From Actinacidiphila yanglinensis (lineage in GTDB: Bacteria > Actinomycetota > Actinomycetes > Streptomycetales > Streptomycetaceae), in assembly GCF_900107965.1 (NCBI RefSeq), contig NZ_FNVU01000006.1, positions 389,337 to 453,336 of the forward strand: DNA of 64,000 nucleotides. The letters are read 5' to 3'. Shown piece after piece: positions 43,286 to 52,374 of this stretch (positions are counted from its first letter, which is position 1; each line of letters starts with the position of its first letter). The translations under genes were made by a program, and so were the position numbers. Below the pieces are notes generated by a model. The model did no database searches, was not told where the DNA came from, and saw only the letters and a list, made by a program, of their open reading frames with translations.

Positions 43286-45466
43286 ATGGAAAGACTGGCA
43301 ACCTGGGTGACCCGGCACCGGCTCACGGTTGGGCTGCTGTGGCTGGTCGTCACCGCGGTCGGGGTGGTGCTCGCGCCGTCGCTGTCCGGCCGGCTCCAGT
43401 CCGGCAACCATGTCAGCGGGCCCGGCTTCACCGCGAACACTGCCATAGCCGCCCACTACGGCGGCGCGGCGTCCGATCCCGGCGTGCTGATCCTGAACGC
43501 TCCCCCCGGGCGGACCGTTGACGCCCAGCCGGTCAAGCAGGAGCTGGTGCGCGTCGACGCCACGCTGGCCAAGGCCGCGCCGAACCTGCGCCTGGTCTCC
43601 TACGCCGCCAACGGCGACGCTGCGCTCGTCGGCGCGAACCGCGCCGGCACCATCGTGCTCGCCTATCCGCCGAACGTCGGCGACGACGTCGGCCCGGCGC
43701 AGATGGACCAGCTGACCGCCGCGGCGAAACAGGCCGCCCCGGACCTGTCCGTCCACGGCACCAGCTACCACGCCCTGGAAGCCGGGAACACCAGCGGCGG
43801 CGGCAACGGTTCGGTCTTGAGCGAGCTGATCGTCGGGGCACTGGGCGCATTGCTTGTCCTGGCCTGGGTGTTCGGCTCGTTCCTGGCCCTGCTGCCGCTG
43901 ATCATGGCGCTCATCAGCGTCCTGACGATGCAGATCTTCATCTACGGGTTGACCTACCTCGTGCCGTCATCCTCGCCGATCAACCCTGCTGTGCAGTACA
44001 TCGTCGCGCTGCTGGGCCTGGGCCTGTCCATCGACTACTCGCTGCTGGTGGTCACCCGCTGGCGGGAGGAACGCGGCGCCGGGAAGACGAACGACGAGGC
44101 CGTGCTCGCGGCCGTCAAGCGCGCCGGGCACAGCGTCTGGTTCAGCGGCGTTGTCGCCTCGCTCGGGCTGTTCGCGCTGGTCGTCATCCCCAACTCCATG
44201 GTCCGCGGCATCGGTATCTCCGGGCTCTTCATCCCGTCGACCGCGACACTGGTCGCCTTGACGCTGCTGCCCGCGATCCTGTCCAAGGCCGGGCCGCGGC
44301 TGGACTGGCCGCGGCGAGCCTCGCGACGAAACCCGGTGAGCGGATTCTGGACCGCGTGGTCCGTCGGAGTGATCAAGCACCGGGTACTCGCCGCGGTCGT
44401 CGGCCTCGGCCTGCTCGTCGGACTGGCCGCCACCGCCACGACGATCAACATCGCTCAGCCCACAACCCAGGCCATGGCCTCGGCGGGCTCGTACACCGAC
44501 GGTCTGCACGCGTTGGAGACCGACGGGTTCCCCTCCGGCACCCTGACCGCCGTTCCGATCTACGTCCCACACGCCGCCGACGCCCCAGCCGTGGTCGACT
44601 CCCTGGCGACAGTGTCCAGCCTGCGCGGCGCGGCGCTGGCGACCGGCACCCGCTGGTCGTCCACCGACGGCTCGGCGCTGGTGGTCGCGGTCCCCCGCAC
44701 CGAGGTGGGCAGTTCGCACGGAGGCACCGCCCTCGCCGACATCCGCGCGGCGGCCGGACACGGCGCGCTGGCCGGCGGTGACGGAGCACAGAAGATCGAC
44801 GAGACCAAGGCCACCTACGGCTCGTTCCCGCTGCTGTTCGCGGTCGTGGCCCTCTTCACCTTCCTGCTGCTGGCCCGCGGGATGCGGTCGCTGGTCCTGC
44901 CCGCGAAGGCCGTGCTGCTGAACATGCTGTCGGTGGCCGCGACCTACGGCGTCCTCGTCCTGGTCTTCCAACATGGCATCGGCATGCAGACGCTCTGGGG
45001 GACCAGCTCCTACGGCGCGATCGACAGCCTGGTCCCCGTGCTGATCTTCGGCTTCCTGTTCGGGGTCTCGATGGACTACGAGGTCTTCATCCTGGCCCGG
45101 ATCCGCGAAGGCCACGACCGTTCGCGGTCCACGCGCGAAGGCATCATCGAGGGCGTCTCCCGCACCGGACGCCTGGTGACCTCGGCGGCACTCATCCTGT
45201 TCTTCGCGCTCGCCTCCCTGTCCACCGCCAACGACGTGACGGTCCGCGAGATCGCGGCCGGCCTGGCCGCCGGCGTGGTGCTGGACGCGGTCGTCGTGCG
45301 CATGCTCCTGCTCCCCGCGCTGGTCGCGCTGTTCGGCGAGTGGAACTGGTGGCTGCCCGACGGGGCCCGGCGCCTTCTGCGCCTTGAGCCGCCCGCGCCG
45401 TCCCGCACTCCGCAGCTCGAGCGCGAACCCGCCGAGGCCGGCCGGGCGATGGAGGATGCTGGCTAG
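43286..45466 (+). CDS. MMPL-family RND transporter
   Basis: A 726-residue transporter with the MMPL plan: helix 1 (residues 13-33), external domain, helix bundle with LLGLGLSIDYSLLVVTRWREER, second external domain (about 380-505) and second bundle with FLFGVSMDYEVFILARIRE. The two membrane Asp-Tyr pairs are present. The ATG follows GGAGGATCTG. Its stop touches the start of an OmpR-type regulator, so exporter, regulator and kinase form one operon. It differs clearly in sequence from the MMPL protein at 13649. Confidence 0.92.
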   Translation: MERLATWVTRHRLTVGLLWLVVTAVGVVLAPSLSGRLQSGNHVSGPGFTANTAIAAHYGGAASDPGVLILNAPPGRTVDAQPVKQELVRVDATLAKAAPNLRLVSYAANGDAALVGANRAGTIVLAYPPNVGDDVGPAQMDQLTAAAKQAAPDLSVHGTSYHALEAGNTSGGGNGSVLSELIVGALGALLVLAWVFGSFLALLPLIMALISVLTMQIFIYGLTYLVPSSSPINPAVQYIVALLGLGLSIDYSLLVVTRWREERGAGKTNDEAVLAAVKRAGHSVWFSGVVASLGLFALVVIPNSMVRGIGISGLFIPSTATLVALTLLPAILSKAGPRLDWPRRASRRNPVSGFWTAWSVGVIKHRVLAAVVGLGLLVGLAATATTINIAQPTTQAMASAGSYTDGLHALETDGFPSGTLTAVPIYVPHAADAPAVVDSLATVSSLRGAALATGTRWSSTDGSALVVAVPRTEVGSSHGGTALADIRAAAGHGALAGGDGAQKIDETKATYGSFPLLFAVVALFTFLLLARGMRSLVLPAKAVLLNMLSVAATYGVLVLVFQHGIGMQTLWGTSSYGAIDSLVPVLIFGFLFGVSMDYEVFILARIREGHDRSRSTREGIIEGVSRTGRLVTSAALILFFALASLSTANDVTVREIAAGLAAGVVLDAVVVRMLLLPALVALFGEWNWWLPDGARRLLRLEPPAPSRTPQLEREPAEAGRAMEDAG

Positions 45467-46144
45467 ATGCGGATACTGGTGGTCGAGGACGAGCCGGACG
45501 TCGCCGCGGCCCTGACCTGGGGCCTGGAGGCCGAGGGCTACGTCGTGGACGTCGCGGACAACGGCGTGGACGGGCTGTGGAAGGCCACGGAGAGCCCCCA
45601 CGACGTCATCGTCCTGGACGTGATGCTGCCCGGGATGGACGGCTACCAGGTCTGCCGCGTGCTTCGGGAGCGGGGCATCTGGACCCCCATCCTGATGCTC
45701 ACCGCGCTGGACGAGGATCTCGACCACGCGGAAGGCCTGGACAGCGGCGCCGACGACTACCTGGCCAAGCCCTTCTCCTACCCGGTGCTCCTCGCTCACC
45801 TTCGCTCCCTGACCCGGCGCGTCCTGGGCGCCAGGCCGGTGGTCCTCACCGCCGCCGGCCTGGCGCTGGACCCCGCGGCGCGCAGCGTCACCCGCGACGG
45901 CACGCCGGTGAACCTGACCGCGCGCGAGGTCGCGGTGGTGGAGTATCTGCTGCGCGAGGCCGGGCGCGTCGTCTCCAAGTCCAAGCTGCTGGAACACTGC
46001 TGGGACGTGCACTTCGACGGCGACCGCGCCGTGGTGGAGGTGCTGATGCACCGGCTGCGACGCAAGATCGAGGCTCCCGGCGCCGACAGGCCGATCATCG
46101 AGACGGTACGCGGACAGGGTTACGTCATCCGGGAGCGGCGATGA
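45467..46144 (+). CDS. Response regulator, OmpR class
   Basis: A 225-residue regulator with VVEDEPDVAAAL, phospho-Asp in DVIVLDVMLPGMDGY (about residue 51), Thr in ILMLTALDED and Lys in LAKPFSY. The winged helix has NLTAREVAVVEYLLREAG and VVEVLMHRLRRKI. It starts immediately after the MMPL stop and overlaps the kinase start (ATGA). It probably controls the MMPL operon. Confidence 0.94.
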   Translation: MRILVVEDEPDVAAALTWGLEAEGYVVDVADNGVDGLWKATESPHDVIVLDVMLPGMDGYQVCRVLRERGIWTPILMLTALDEDLDHAEGLDSGADDYLAKPFSYPVLLAHLRSLTRRVLGARPVVLTAAGLALDPAARSVTRDGTPVNLTAREVAVVEYLLREAGRVVSKSKLLEHCWDVHFDGDRAVVEVLMHRLRRKIEAPGADRPIIETVRGQGYVIRERR

Positions 46145-47571
46145 CCGCGACGACAGCGTCCGGCATCTGGCACCGGTTCCGGCCGGGCAGCGTGCGGTCG
46201 CGGGTGACCATTGTGGCCGGGCTGGCGCTGACGATGGCGGTGACGCTCGGCCTGGGGGTGATGTACCTGCTCCAGGTGAACGCCGCGCGGCGCACCATCG
46301 AGAGCCAACTGCGCACCTACGCCACACAGATCGAGCAGTCCCCGGCGCCCGGCGGCGCATTCCCGCGCCCGCTGCCGGTATCGGGCCTCGATCCCGCGGC
46401 ACAGGCCCAGGTGCTCGCCGCGGACGGCAGCGTGCTCGCCGCGACACGGACCCTGGCCGGGCTGCCCGCCGTTTATGCCCTTCCCGCCGGTTCCACCACT
46501 CCGGTCCGGCAGAAGGCCGCCGACGGCGTGGTACCCGGTGAAGTCCTCGTGTACGGCGAGCACGTGACGATCGGCGGCCGACCGGTATCGATCATCACCG
46601 GTTCCGCCACATCACTGCGCAGTCAGGTCAACGAGACCTTCGCCCGGCTGCTGCTCATCGGGCTGCCGACGCTCCTGCTCCTCGCCTGCGCCACGGTGTG
46701 GCTGGTGGTCGGGCGGGCCCTGCGCCCGGTCGAGCGGATTCGGCACACGGTCACCGCCATCACCGCCGCCGACCTGACCCAGCGGGTCCCCGAGCCCGGG
46801 ACCGACGACGAGATCGGCCATCTGGCTCAGACCATGAACGCGATGCTGGCCCGACTCGAGGACGCCGCCGCAAGACAGCGGCGCTTCGTCGCCGACGCCA
46901 GCCACGAACTGCGCAGCCCGCTGACAGCGATCCGCACCGGTCTGGAGGTCGGCCTCGCGCACCCGGACCGCGCGCCGTGGCCGGCGATCGCCGACCGTGC
47001 CGTCAGGCAGGCCACCCGGCTCGAGGATCTGATCAGCGAACTGCTGCTCCTGGCGCGATCGGACGCCGGCCGGACCGCGGCCCGGCGTCGGCGGGTCGAT
47101 CTGGCCGCCCTCATCGCCGAGATCCGGGCGACGACACCCACGCCACCGGTCGCCGTAGAGATCGACATCCCTGAGGGCCTGGCCGTGACCGGAAGCCCTG
47201 CCGAGCTGTCGCGGTTGTTCCGTAACATCCTCGACAACGCAATCCGCCATGCGCATTCACTCGTCCAGGTATCGGCCTGCGAGCTCCGGGCAGACCGAAC
47301 CGTCCGCGTCGAGATCGCCGACGACGGACCAGGCATCCCGGCCGAGGAGCGGGAACGGGTCTTCGACCGCTTCGTCCGGCTCGACGCCAGCCGCGAGCAG
47401 CACAGCGGCTCGGCCGGGCTCGGGCTGGCCATCGCCAAGGCCATCGTCGGCGCGCACCGGGGGGCGATCGCCGTCGCGGAAGCCGACGGGGGTGGGGCGT
47501 TGGTGGTGGTCGGGCTCCCCGCCTTCGGCGAGGCCGGGGTGGATCAACGCACGACGGCCGAAGCCCCATGA
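46141..47571 (+). CDS. Sensor histidine kinase, OmpR-partner class
   Basis: A 476-residue kinase. Helices at about 22-45 and 160-185 flank an external sensor of about 115 residues. A HAMP domain (RALRPVERIRHTVTAI) leads to the H-box DASHELRSPLTAIRTGLE. The ATPase domain has NILDNAIRHAHS, DDGPGIPAEERERVFDRF and GSAGLGLAIAKAIV. It is the last gene of the MMPL operon. Layout resembles envelope-stress or drug sensors that control an exporter. Confidence 0.94.
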   Translation: MTATTASGIWHRFRPGSVRSRVTIVAGLALTMAVTLGLGVMYLLQVNAARRTIESQLRTYATQIEQSPAPGGAFPRPLPVSGLDPAAQAQVLAADGSVLAATRTLAGLPAVYALPAGSTTPVRQKAADGVVPGEVLVYGEHVTIGGRPVSIITGSATSLRSQVNETFARLLLIGLPTLLLLACATVWLVVGRALRPVERIRHTVTAITAADLTQRVPEPGTDDEIGHLAQTMNAMLARLEDAAARQRRFVADASHELRSPLTAIRTGLEVGLAHPDRAPWPAIADRAVRQATRLEDLISELLLLARSDAGRTAARRRRVDLAALIAEIRATTPTPPVAVEIDIPEGLAVTGSPAELSRLFRNILDNAIRHAHSLVQVSACELRADRTVRVEIADDGPGIPAEERERVFDRFVRLDASREQHSGSAGLGLAIAKAIVGAHRGAIAVAEADGGGALVVVGLPAFGEAGVDQRTTAEAP

Positions 47572-47715
47572 GGCCCTCGAAGTGGCTTCGTTTCGCCGTT
47601 GGGCGTCGGCTGGACCGCGGTCACGGCGGCGGTGGTGTCGCGCACGCCGCCGGGACGGCCCTCACTGGCGCCGCCAAAGGAGCCGTGTCGCAGCAGGGAA
47701 TCGTGCAAACGTGGC

Positions 47716-47890
47716 ACACGCCCGCGTCGTTCCAGTCACGCAGGCGCCGCCAGCACGTCATGCCCGGCCCGACGCCCAGCTCCTGAGGCAAGAACTCCCG
47801 CGGGATGGCGGCGTAGAGCACGAACAGGATGCCGGACAGGGCTTTCCGGTCGTCCAGGCGCTTACGGCCTGGGTGATCGGTGCGACGCGA
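47716..47890 (-). mobile_element. IS5-family transposase fragment
   Basis: The minus strand encodes HPGRKRLDDRKALSGILFVL, then IPREFLPQELG and GMTCWRRLRDWNDAGV. This is the N-terminal region of an IS5-type transposase of a different subgroup from the fragment at 29206. It loses similarity after DAGV, where VWQRLHE would be expected, and no start or catalytic DDE region is present. It is a dead remnant in the 940-bp gap after the kinase gene. Confidence 0.75.
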
Positions 47891-47989
47891 CACAACCGGC
47901 CGCCCGCCCCCGCCCGGCGCCGCACTCCCGAACTCGGCGCGGAGACGCGGGCCATGCGTGGGGGCCCGATCGTTCGCGACCACCGACTT

Positions 47990-48002
47990 CTACACCATGT
48001 AG
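47990..48002. promoter_or_regulatory. CTACA-N3-TGTAG operator, first copy
   Basis: CTACACCATGTAG is followed by TAGGTTGACCGGAACG. A very similar block, including the flank, recurs at 48337. No gene follows within 330 bp: the stretch 48003-48336 holds only short frames without ribosome sites or recognisable content. Confidence 0.6.
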
Positions 48003-48336
48003 TAGGTTGACCGGAACGCCCGGCCGGGCCGTTCGACCTCGGGTGGCGGCTTCGCCGTGCCCCCGGCATCCAGTCCCGCCGGTGCGCCCGGAGCCGATCC
48101 CCTCGCGATCCGGCCGGCAAGGAGGCTGTTCGCAGTGCCGTCTCGCGACCGCCACCGTCATGGCACGAGGCGCGGGGAGGCCGTAGGGACGCGCGCGGTA
48201 CCGAGCGACACCGCCGATCCGCGGCACGCAGTGCGACAGGTAGCAGCTCCCACTCGGTCCCGAAGCGGACCCTCCGGCCCCTCACCTCCCAGGTGGCGGG
48301 CTCGCGGCCGCCACGGGAAGCCCCTCGGATGAACTC

Positions 48337-48349
48337 CTACATCATGTAG
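48337..48349. promoter_or_regulatory. CTACA-N3-TGTAG operator, second copy, upstream of the glycosyltransferase
   Basis: CTACATCATGTAG is followed by TAGCCTGGCCGGACCA, matching the flank of the copy at 47990. It lies 158 bp before the glycosyltransferase start and probably belongs to its promoter. Confidence 0.6.
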
Positions 48350-48507
48350 TAGCCTGGCCGGACCACACCGCGGCAGGCGCGCGTGTCGGCCGACGAAGCG
48401 TGGAACACGTCCACCCCTGGCTGGACGGCATGCCCGGCCCGCTGCGCGCCCAGGGGCACCGCCCCCCACTCGAACGAGCGGTGCGACAAGCGAGGCGAGG
48501 AACCAGG

Positions 48508-50583
48508 ATGTCGGTCAAGGTCAGCGTCATCGTCCCGGTCTACAACCCCGGGAAGTACATCGAGCCGTGCATCGAGTCCCTGCTCGGGCAGACGTTGCCC
48601 GCGCAGGAACTGGAACTGCTGTTCGTGGACGACGGTTCGACGGATGACTCCCCCGCCCGGCTGGACGAGCTGGCAGCGGAGCACTCGCACGTACGCGTCA
48701 TCCACATCCCGAACTCCGGCTGGCCGGGCAAGCCACGCAACATCGGCGTGACCGAGGCCCGCGGCGAGTACGTGCACTTCGTCGACCAGGACGACTTCCT
48801 GGCTCCGGACGCGCTGAGGCGACTGTGGGAGATGGGGCACCGCAACCGGTCCGACATCGTCATCGGGAAGGTGGCGTCCAACTTCCGCGGGGTGCCGCAC
48901 GGGGTGTTCCGCACCAACCGGGAGAAGTGCACCATCCATGACGCGCCCCTCGTGGACAGCCTCACCCCCCACAAGATGTTCCGCACCCGGTTCCTGCGCG
49001 ACAACGCCCTCGCGTACCCCGAGGGCAGGCGACGGCTGGAGGACCAGCTGTACATGATGGAGGCGTACTTCCCGGCGAAGGTCGTCTCGATCCTCGGCGA
49101 CTACACGTGCTACCACTACTCCAAGCGCGACGACGGCAAGAACGCCGGCTCGGCGAAGATCGTGCCCGCCGGGTACTACGGCAACCTGCGCGAGGTGCTC
49201 GACGTCGTCGTCGCCAATACCGAGCCCGGCACCTTCCGTGACGACCTGCTGCGCCGCTTCTACCGGGTCGAGATGCTCGGCCGGATCAGCGAGCCGGCGA
49301 TGCCCAAGTACGACGCCGCCTACCGCGACGAGATGATCGACGCGATCCGCGAGTTGGCCGCCGACCACGTGAACGACGGCGTGCACGACGGCCTCGGCGC
49401 GATCCTGCGGCTGCGCTCCACCGTGCTGCGACGCGACCGGCGCGAGGATCTGGTCGAGATCGCCCGCCGGGCCTCCACCGTCAAGGGCGTCGCCCGCCTG
49501 GAGGAACTGCGCTGGGAGGACGGCCGGATCGCCGTGACGATCACCGCACGGCTGGTGTGGGGTGAGGACCGGCGGCCGTTGTCGCTGCTGCGCCGCGGCG
49601 AGCGCTACTACCTGCACCCGGAGTTCCACCAGGGCCTGCTGGACGACGGCGAGCTGATCGACGTCACCGACGAACTCGACGGCTACCGGGCCGAGGTGAG
49701 CCTCCGTGACCGCGAGACCGCGGTCGAGTGGGCCTGCCCCGCCGAGTTCGATCGTGTGGTGGAGGAACTGCCCGTGACCGAGCGCGGGCCTGAGGGCGTG
49801 GCCTGCGAGGTCAGGCTGCGCGGCGTGGGCTACCTGGATCCGAAGAAAGTCAGGGGCCGCGACGCGCTGCACAAGGGGATGTGGGACGTGTGGGTGCCGG
49901 TGCGCGGGCTGGGCATGGTCCGCAAGGCCCGGCTCGGCGCCGACCGCGCCCCAGGCGTGGACGCGGCGTGCCTGCCCGCGCTGCTCGGCTCGCCGGCGCG
50001 GCTGACGGTGCCGTACTTCACCCACCCGCACGGCAACCTGACCCTCGACGTCGACCGGCGCGGCAAGAAGATCGGCGACGCGCTCGCCGGGCACGAGGTA
50101 CTGCGGGTTCCCGGCGACGGATTCGAACTGGAGCTTGCGGCCGTCTCGCACCCGGGTACGGCCCCTGCCCGGGCCTGGCTGGTACTACGGGGCGCAGGTG
50201 CAGACGCGGGATTCCTCGGCCTGCCGGCCACGCTGGAGCCGGTCGGCGGACGGGTGCGGCTGTGCCCCACCGACGCCGGCGGGAGCGAGGCTCTCTTCAC
50301 CGGGCCGCAGGCCGGCACCTGGCAACTGTCGGCACGGCTGGACGGCGGGACCTCGGGACCCGAGCTGAAGATCGGTCAGGTCCGGGTCGACGACCACGGC
50401 CGCATGCACCCCGTCGAGAGCCTGGCCACCGTGGACCCGGCCACCGCCCTTGAGGCTGCCACGCGGCGCCGTCGATCTGCCCAGCGCAGCGCCCTGCGCC
50501 GGATCGGCAGGCCGATGATGCGCAGGCTGAACCCCGCCACCCGCAAGCGGCTGCGCCGGCTCGGGGTCCGCCTCGGCGCCTGA
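48508..50583 (+). CDS. Family 2 glycosyltransferase with long C-terminal region
   Basis: A 691-residue protein. Residues 1-240 are a GT-A domain of family 2: VSVIVPVYNPGKYIEPCIESLL, VDDGSTDDSP, GKPRNIGVTEARGEYVHFVDQDDF with the DxD-like metal motif, and a later RLEDQLYMMEAYF acceptor region. The C-terminal 450 residues have no membrane helices and appear to be beta-rich repeats, as in teichoic-acid or wall-polymer glycosyltransferases of actinobacteria. The last 40 residues are very basic and could bind the membrane or the polymer. The ATG follows GAGGAACCAGG. It stands alone, so the product is not known. Confidence 0.88.
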   Translation: MSVKVSVIVPVYNPGKYIEPCIESLLGQTLPAQELELLFVDDGSTDDSPARLDELAAEHSHVRVIHIPNSGWPGKPRNIGVTEARGEYVHFVDQDDFLAPDALRRLWEMGHRNRSDIVIGKVASNFRGVPHGVFRTNREKCTIHDAPLVDSLTPHKMFRTRFLRDNALAYPEGRRRLEDQLYMMEAYFPAKVVSILGDYTCYHYSKRDDGKNAGSAKIVPAGYYGNLREVLDVVVANTEPGTFRDDLLRRFYRVEMLGRISEPAMPKYDAAYRDEMIDAIRELAADHVNDGVHDGLGAILRLRSTVLRRDRREDLVEIARRASTVKGVARLEELRWEDGRIAVTITARLVWGEDRRPLSLLRRGERYYLHPEFHQGLLDDGELIDVTDELDGYRAEVSLRDRETAVEWACPAEFDRVVEELPVTERGPEGVACEVRLRGVGYLDPKKVRGRDALHKGMWDVWVPVRGLGMVRKARLGADRAPGVDAACLPALLGSPARLTVPYFTHPHGNLTLDVDRRGKKIGDALAGHEVLRVPGDGFELELAAVSHPGTAPARAWLVLRGAGADAGFLGLPATLEPVGGRVRLCPTDAGGSEALFTGPQAGTWQLSARLDGGTSGPELKIGQVRVDDHGRMHPVESLATVDPATALEAATRRRRSAQRSALRRIGRPMMRRLNPATRKRLRRLGVRLGA

Positions 50584-50724
50584 CCGTCCTCCGTACCGCG
50601 AGTACCTGACCAGCGGCGTGCCCGAATGACGCCGGTCCCTCCGATCCCCCGCCCCGACACCGTGTCCGGCAACCTGTGCTTCCACCTCTCGACCGGCTGG
50701 GTGGAACTGGCGCCCGACCTCTGA

Positions 50725-50901
50725 ACCCCCGCCGACCTCGGGCTGAGCGACCCGACCATCTCCCACCACTACCGCGTGCTCCGCGAAGCTGGACTCACCC
50801 GAACCGCCGTCGAGGGACGCAAACGGATCGTCAAGGTACGCCGCCACGACATGGAAACCCGCTTCCCCGGGCTTCTACCCGCAGTCCTCCTCCCGAAATG
50901 A
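50725..50901 (+). pseudogene. ArsR-family regulator C-terminal fragment
   Basis: The plus strand encodes the second half of an ArsR helix-turn-helix and the C-terminus: DLGLSDPTISHHYRVLREAG, LTRTAVEGRKRIVKVRR, then RFPGLLPAVLLPK and a stop. A TGA directly precedes it in frame and no start is available. It is a truncated gene. Nothing else is recognisable between 50584 and 50724 or between 50902 and 50984. Confidence 0.7.
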
Positions 50902-50984
50902 CCACACCGGGCAGTTCCCCCCGCCGACGCGTGCGCGCCAATTGACGGGCGGCCCCACCCTCTTCCGCGCCGGCATCACCCCAG

Positions 50985-51114
50985 CGGTGCCCGAGCCCTG
51001 GATGACGCTCGTGGGGCGTCCGGTCGCGGGGTTGTCGACCACGAACCGGTCGGCCTCGTCCGCCGAGGACCAGCGGGTCCGTGTGATGTCCGGGTATCGC
51101 ACGATGCCGGTCAC
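50985..51114 (-). pseudogene. Aldehyde dehydrogenase 5' fragment
   Basis: A GTG at 51114 overlaps the OYE stop (GTGA) and opens a frame with FVVDNPATGRPTSVIQGSGT, the typical N-terminus of an aldehyde dehydrogenase (NPATG, then VxxGSAAEV). Similarity ends near 50985 and the frame runs on into unrelated sequence. The gene was once translationally coupled to the OYE gene and lost more than 90% of its length. Confidence 0.75.
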
Positions 51115-52256
51115 AGCACACCGCCCTGGGTGTTGCCGGAGACCAGGCCGGCCGCCGGGTAGTCCGTGTAGCCGCGCTCGCCGCCCTCGTAGAAGGTGTC
51201 GCGGTCGGGCGGGGAGAGCGGGATGCCGTGGGCGAAGCGCGCGGGCAGGTCGGGGTTGGCGATGAACGGCAGCCCGAAGGAGACCAGGTCGGCCAGGCCC
51301 TCGGAGAGCACGGCGTTGCCCGCCTCCTGGTCCAGGCCGGCGTTGGCGATCAGCGTTCCGCGGTACAGCGGCCGAAACCGGCCCAGCGACTCCGCGCGCT
51401 CCTCGGCCGGGACGGCCACGTTCGGACGGCGGGTCATCATCAGGTGCACGTAGGCCAGCGGGTAGTCGTTGAGGCGCTCGGCGACGTACTCGTGGCCGGT
51501 GAGGATCTCGGGCGAGACAGCGTCGGCGATCATCGCCTGGTGCGGTGCGAACTTGATGCCGACCCGGTGCGGGCCCCACACCTCGGTGACGGCGTCCAGG
51601 ATCTCGAACAGGAAACGGGCCCGCTTCTCCGGGCTGCCGCCGTAACCGTCGGTGCGCAGGTTCAGGTCCGGGTTGAGGAATTGCGCGATCAGGTATCCGC
51701 GCTGCGCGTGCACCTCCACGCCGTCGAAGCCCGCACGCCGCGCGTTGAGCGCGGCCGACCGGTACTGCTCCACGACGCCGGCGATCTCCTCGGCCGACAG
51801 CGCCCGCGGCGTTACCGTGTCGGTGAAACCACTGCCCGGAGTGAAGACCTTCCCCCCGGGGTTGACCGCGGACGGCGCCACCGGCAGGTCCCCGCCGCGG
51901 TAGTCCGGGTGGGAGGAGGAGCCGGTGTGCGCCAGCTGGGAGTAGATGACGCCGCCATCCGCGTGCACCGCCTTGGTCACCCCGGTCCAGCCCTGGACCT
52001 GTTCGTCGCTGAAGATGCCCGGCACGTTGAGCGCGCCGATGGCGTCCGGGCTGATCCAGGTGCCCTCCGTCACGATCAGACCGGCACCCGCACGCTGTCG
52101 GTAGTAGTCGGCGTGCAGGCCGGTGGGCGCCATCTCGGGGTTGGTGGCACGTGCACGGGTCATCGGCGCCATCACCACGCGGTTGCGCAGCTGAACGGCG
52201 CCGAGGTCGTAGGGGCGCAGGAGTGCCTGCTCGTCGGCCTGCAGGGGGAAGGACAT
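51111..52256 (-). CDS. Old Yellow Enzyme-family alkene reductase
   Basis: A 381-residue FMN enzyme of the OYE type. It has RNRVVMAPMTRARA at the N-terminus, GTWISPDAIG, HPDYRGG, the GFDGVEVHAQRGYLIAQFLNP segment, NLRTDGYGGSPEKRARF and a C-terminal FMN-phosphate site (LADLVSFGLPFIANPDL). These reduce activated C=C bonds with NAD(P)H. The ligand-binding pair is normally His/Asn or His/His (HGAN, HxxH). Here it reads HAQR, so the Asn is Arg, while the catalytic Tyr (GYL) is kept. It is divergent from a LysR gene and was followed by an aldehyde dehydrogenase gene, now cut. Confidence 0.92.
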   Translation of the reverse strand: MSFPLQADEQALLRPYDLGAVQLRNRVVMAPMTRARATNPEMAPTGLHADYYRQRAGAGLIVTEGTWISPDAIGALNVPGIFSDEQVQGWTGVTKAVHADGGVIYSQLAHTGSSSHPDYRGGDLPVAPSAVNPGGKVFTPGSGFTDTVTPRALSAEEIAGVVEQYRSAALNARRAGFDGVEVHAQRGYLIAQFLNPDLNLRTDGYGGSPEKRARFLFEILDAVTEVWGPHRVGIKFAPHQAMIADAVSPEILTGHEYVAERLNDYPLAYVHLMMTRRPNVAVPAEERAESLGRFRPLYRGTLIANAGLDQEAGNAVLSEGLADLVSFGLPFIANPDLPARFAHGIPLSPPDRDTFYEGGERGYTDYPAAGLVSGNTQGGVL

Positions 52257-52352
52257 ATCTACCTCTTGGGTTCGGTCGGCGTTGCGCCGACGTCACCAAC
52301 GTTCACGGCCTCTGCGCATCACGTCCAACGATTCATTCTCATACCGCTCAGC

Positions 52353-52364
52353 ATCATGTGTGAT
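52353..52364. promoter_or_regulatory. Candidate LysR-binding dyad
   Basis: ATCATGTGTGAT has ATCA/TGAT arms and lies 11 bp before the LysR start in the 118-bp divergent gap. Such A/T-rich dyads (T-N11-A type) are usual LysR sites, but the arms are short. Confidence 0.35.
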
Positions 52365-52374
52365 AGTTGCCGGC

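Noticed and set aside
48057..48332. A 91-codon frame between the two CTACA/TGTAG blocks
   Set aside because: Composition is Pro/Arg/Ser-rich with no start signal. It could be a degraded gene but nothing supports that.
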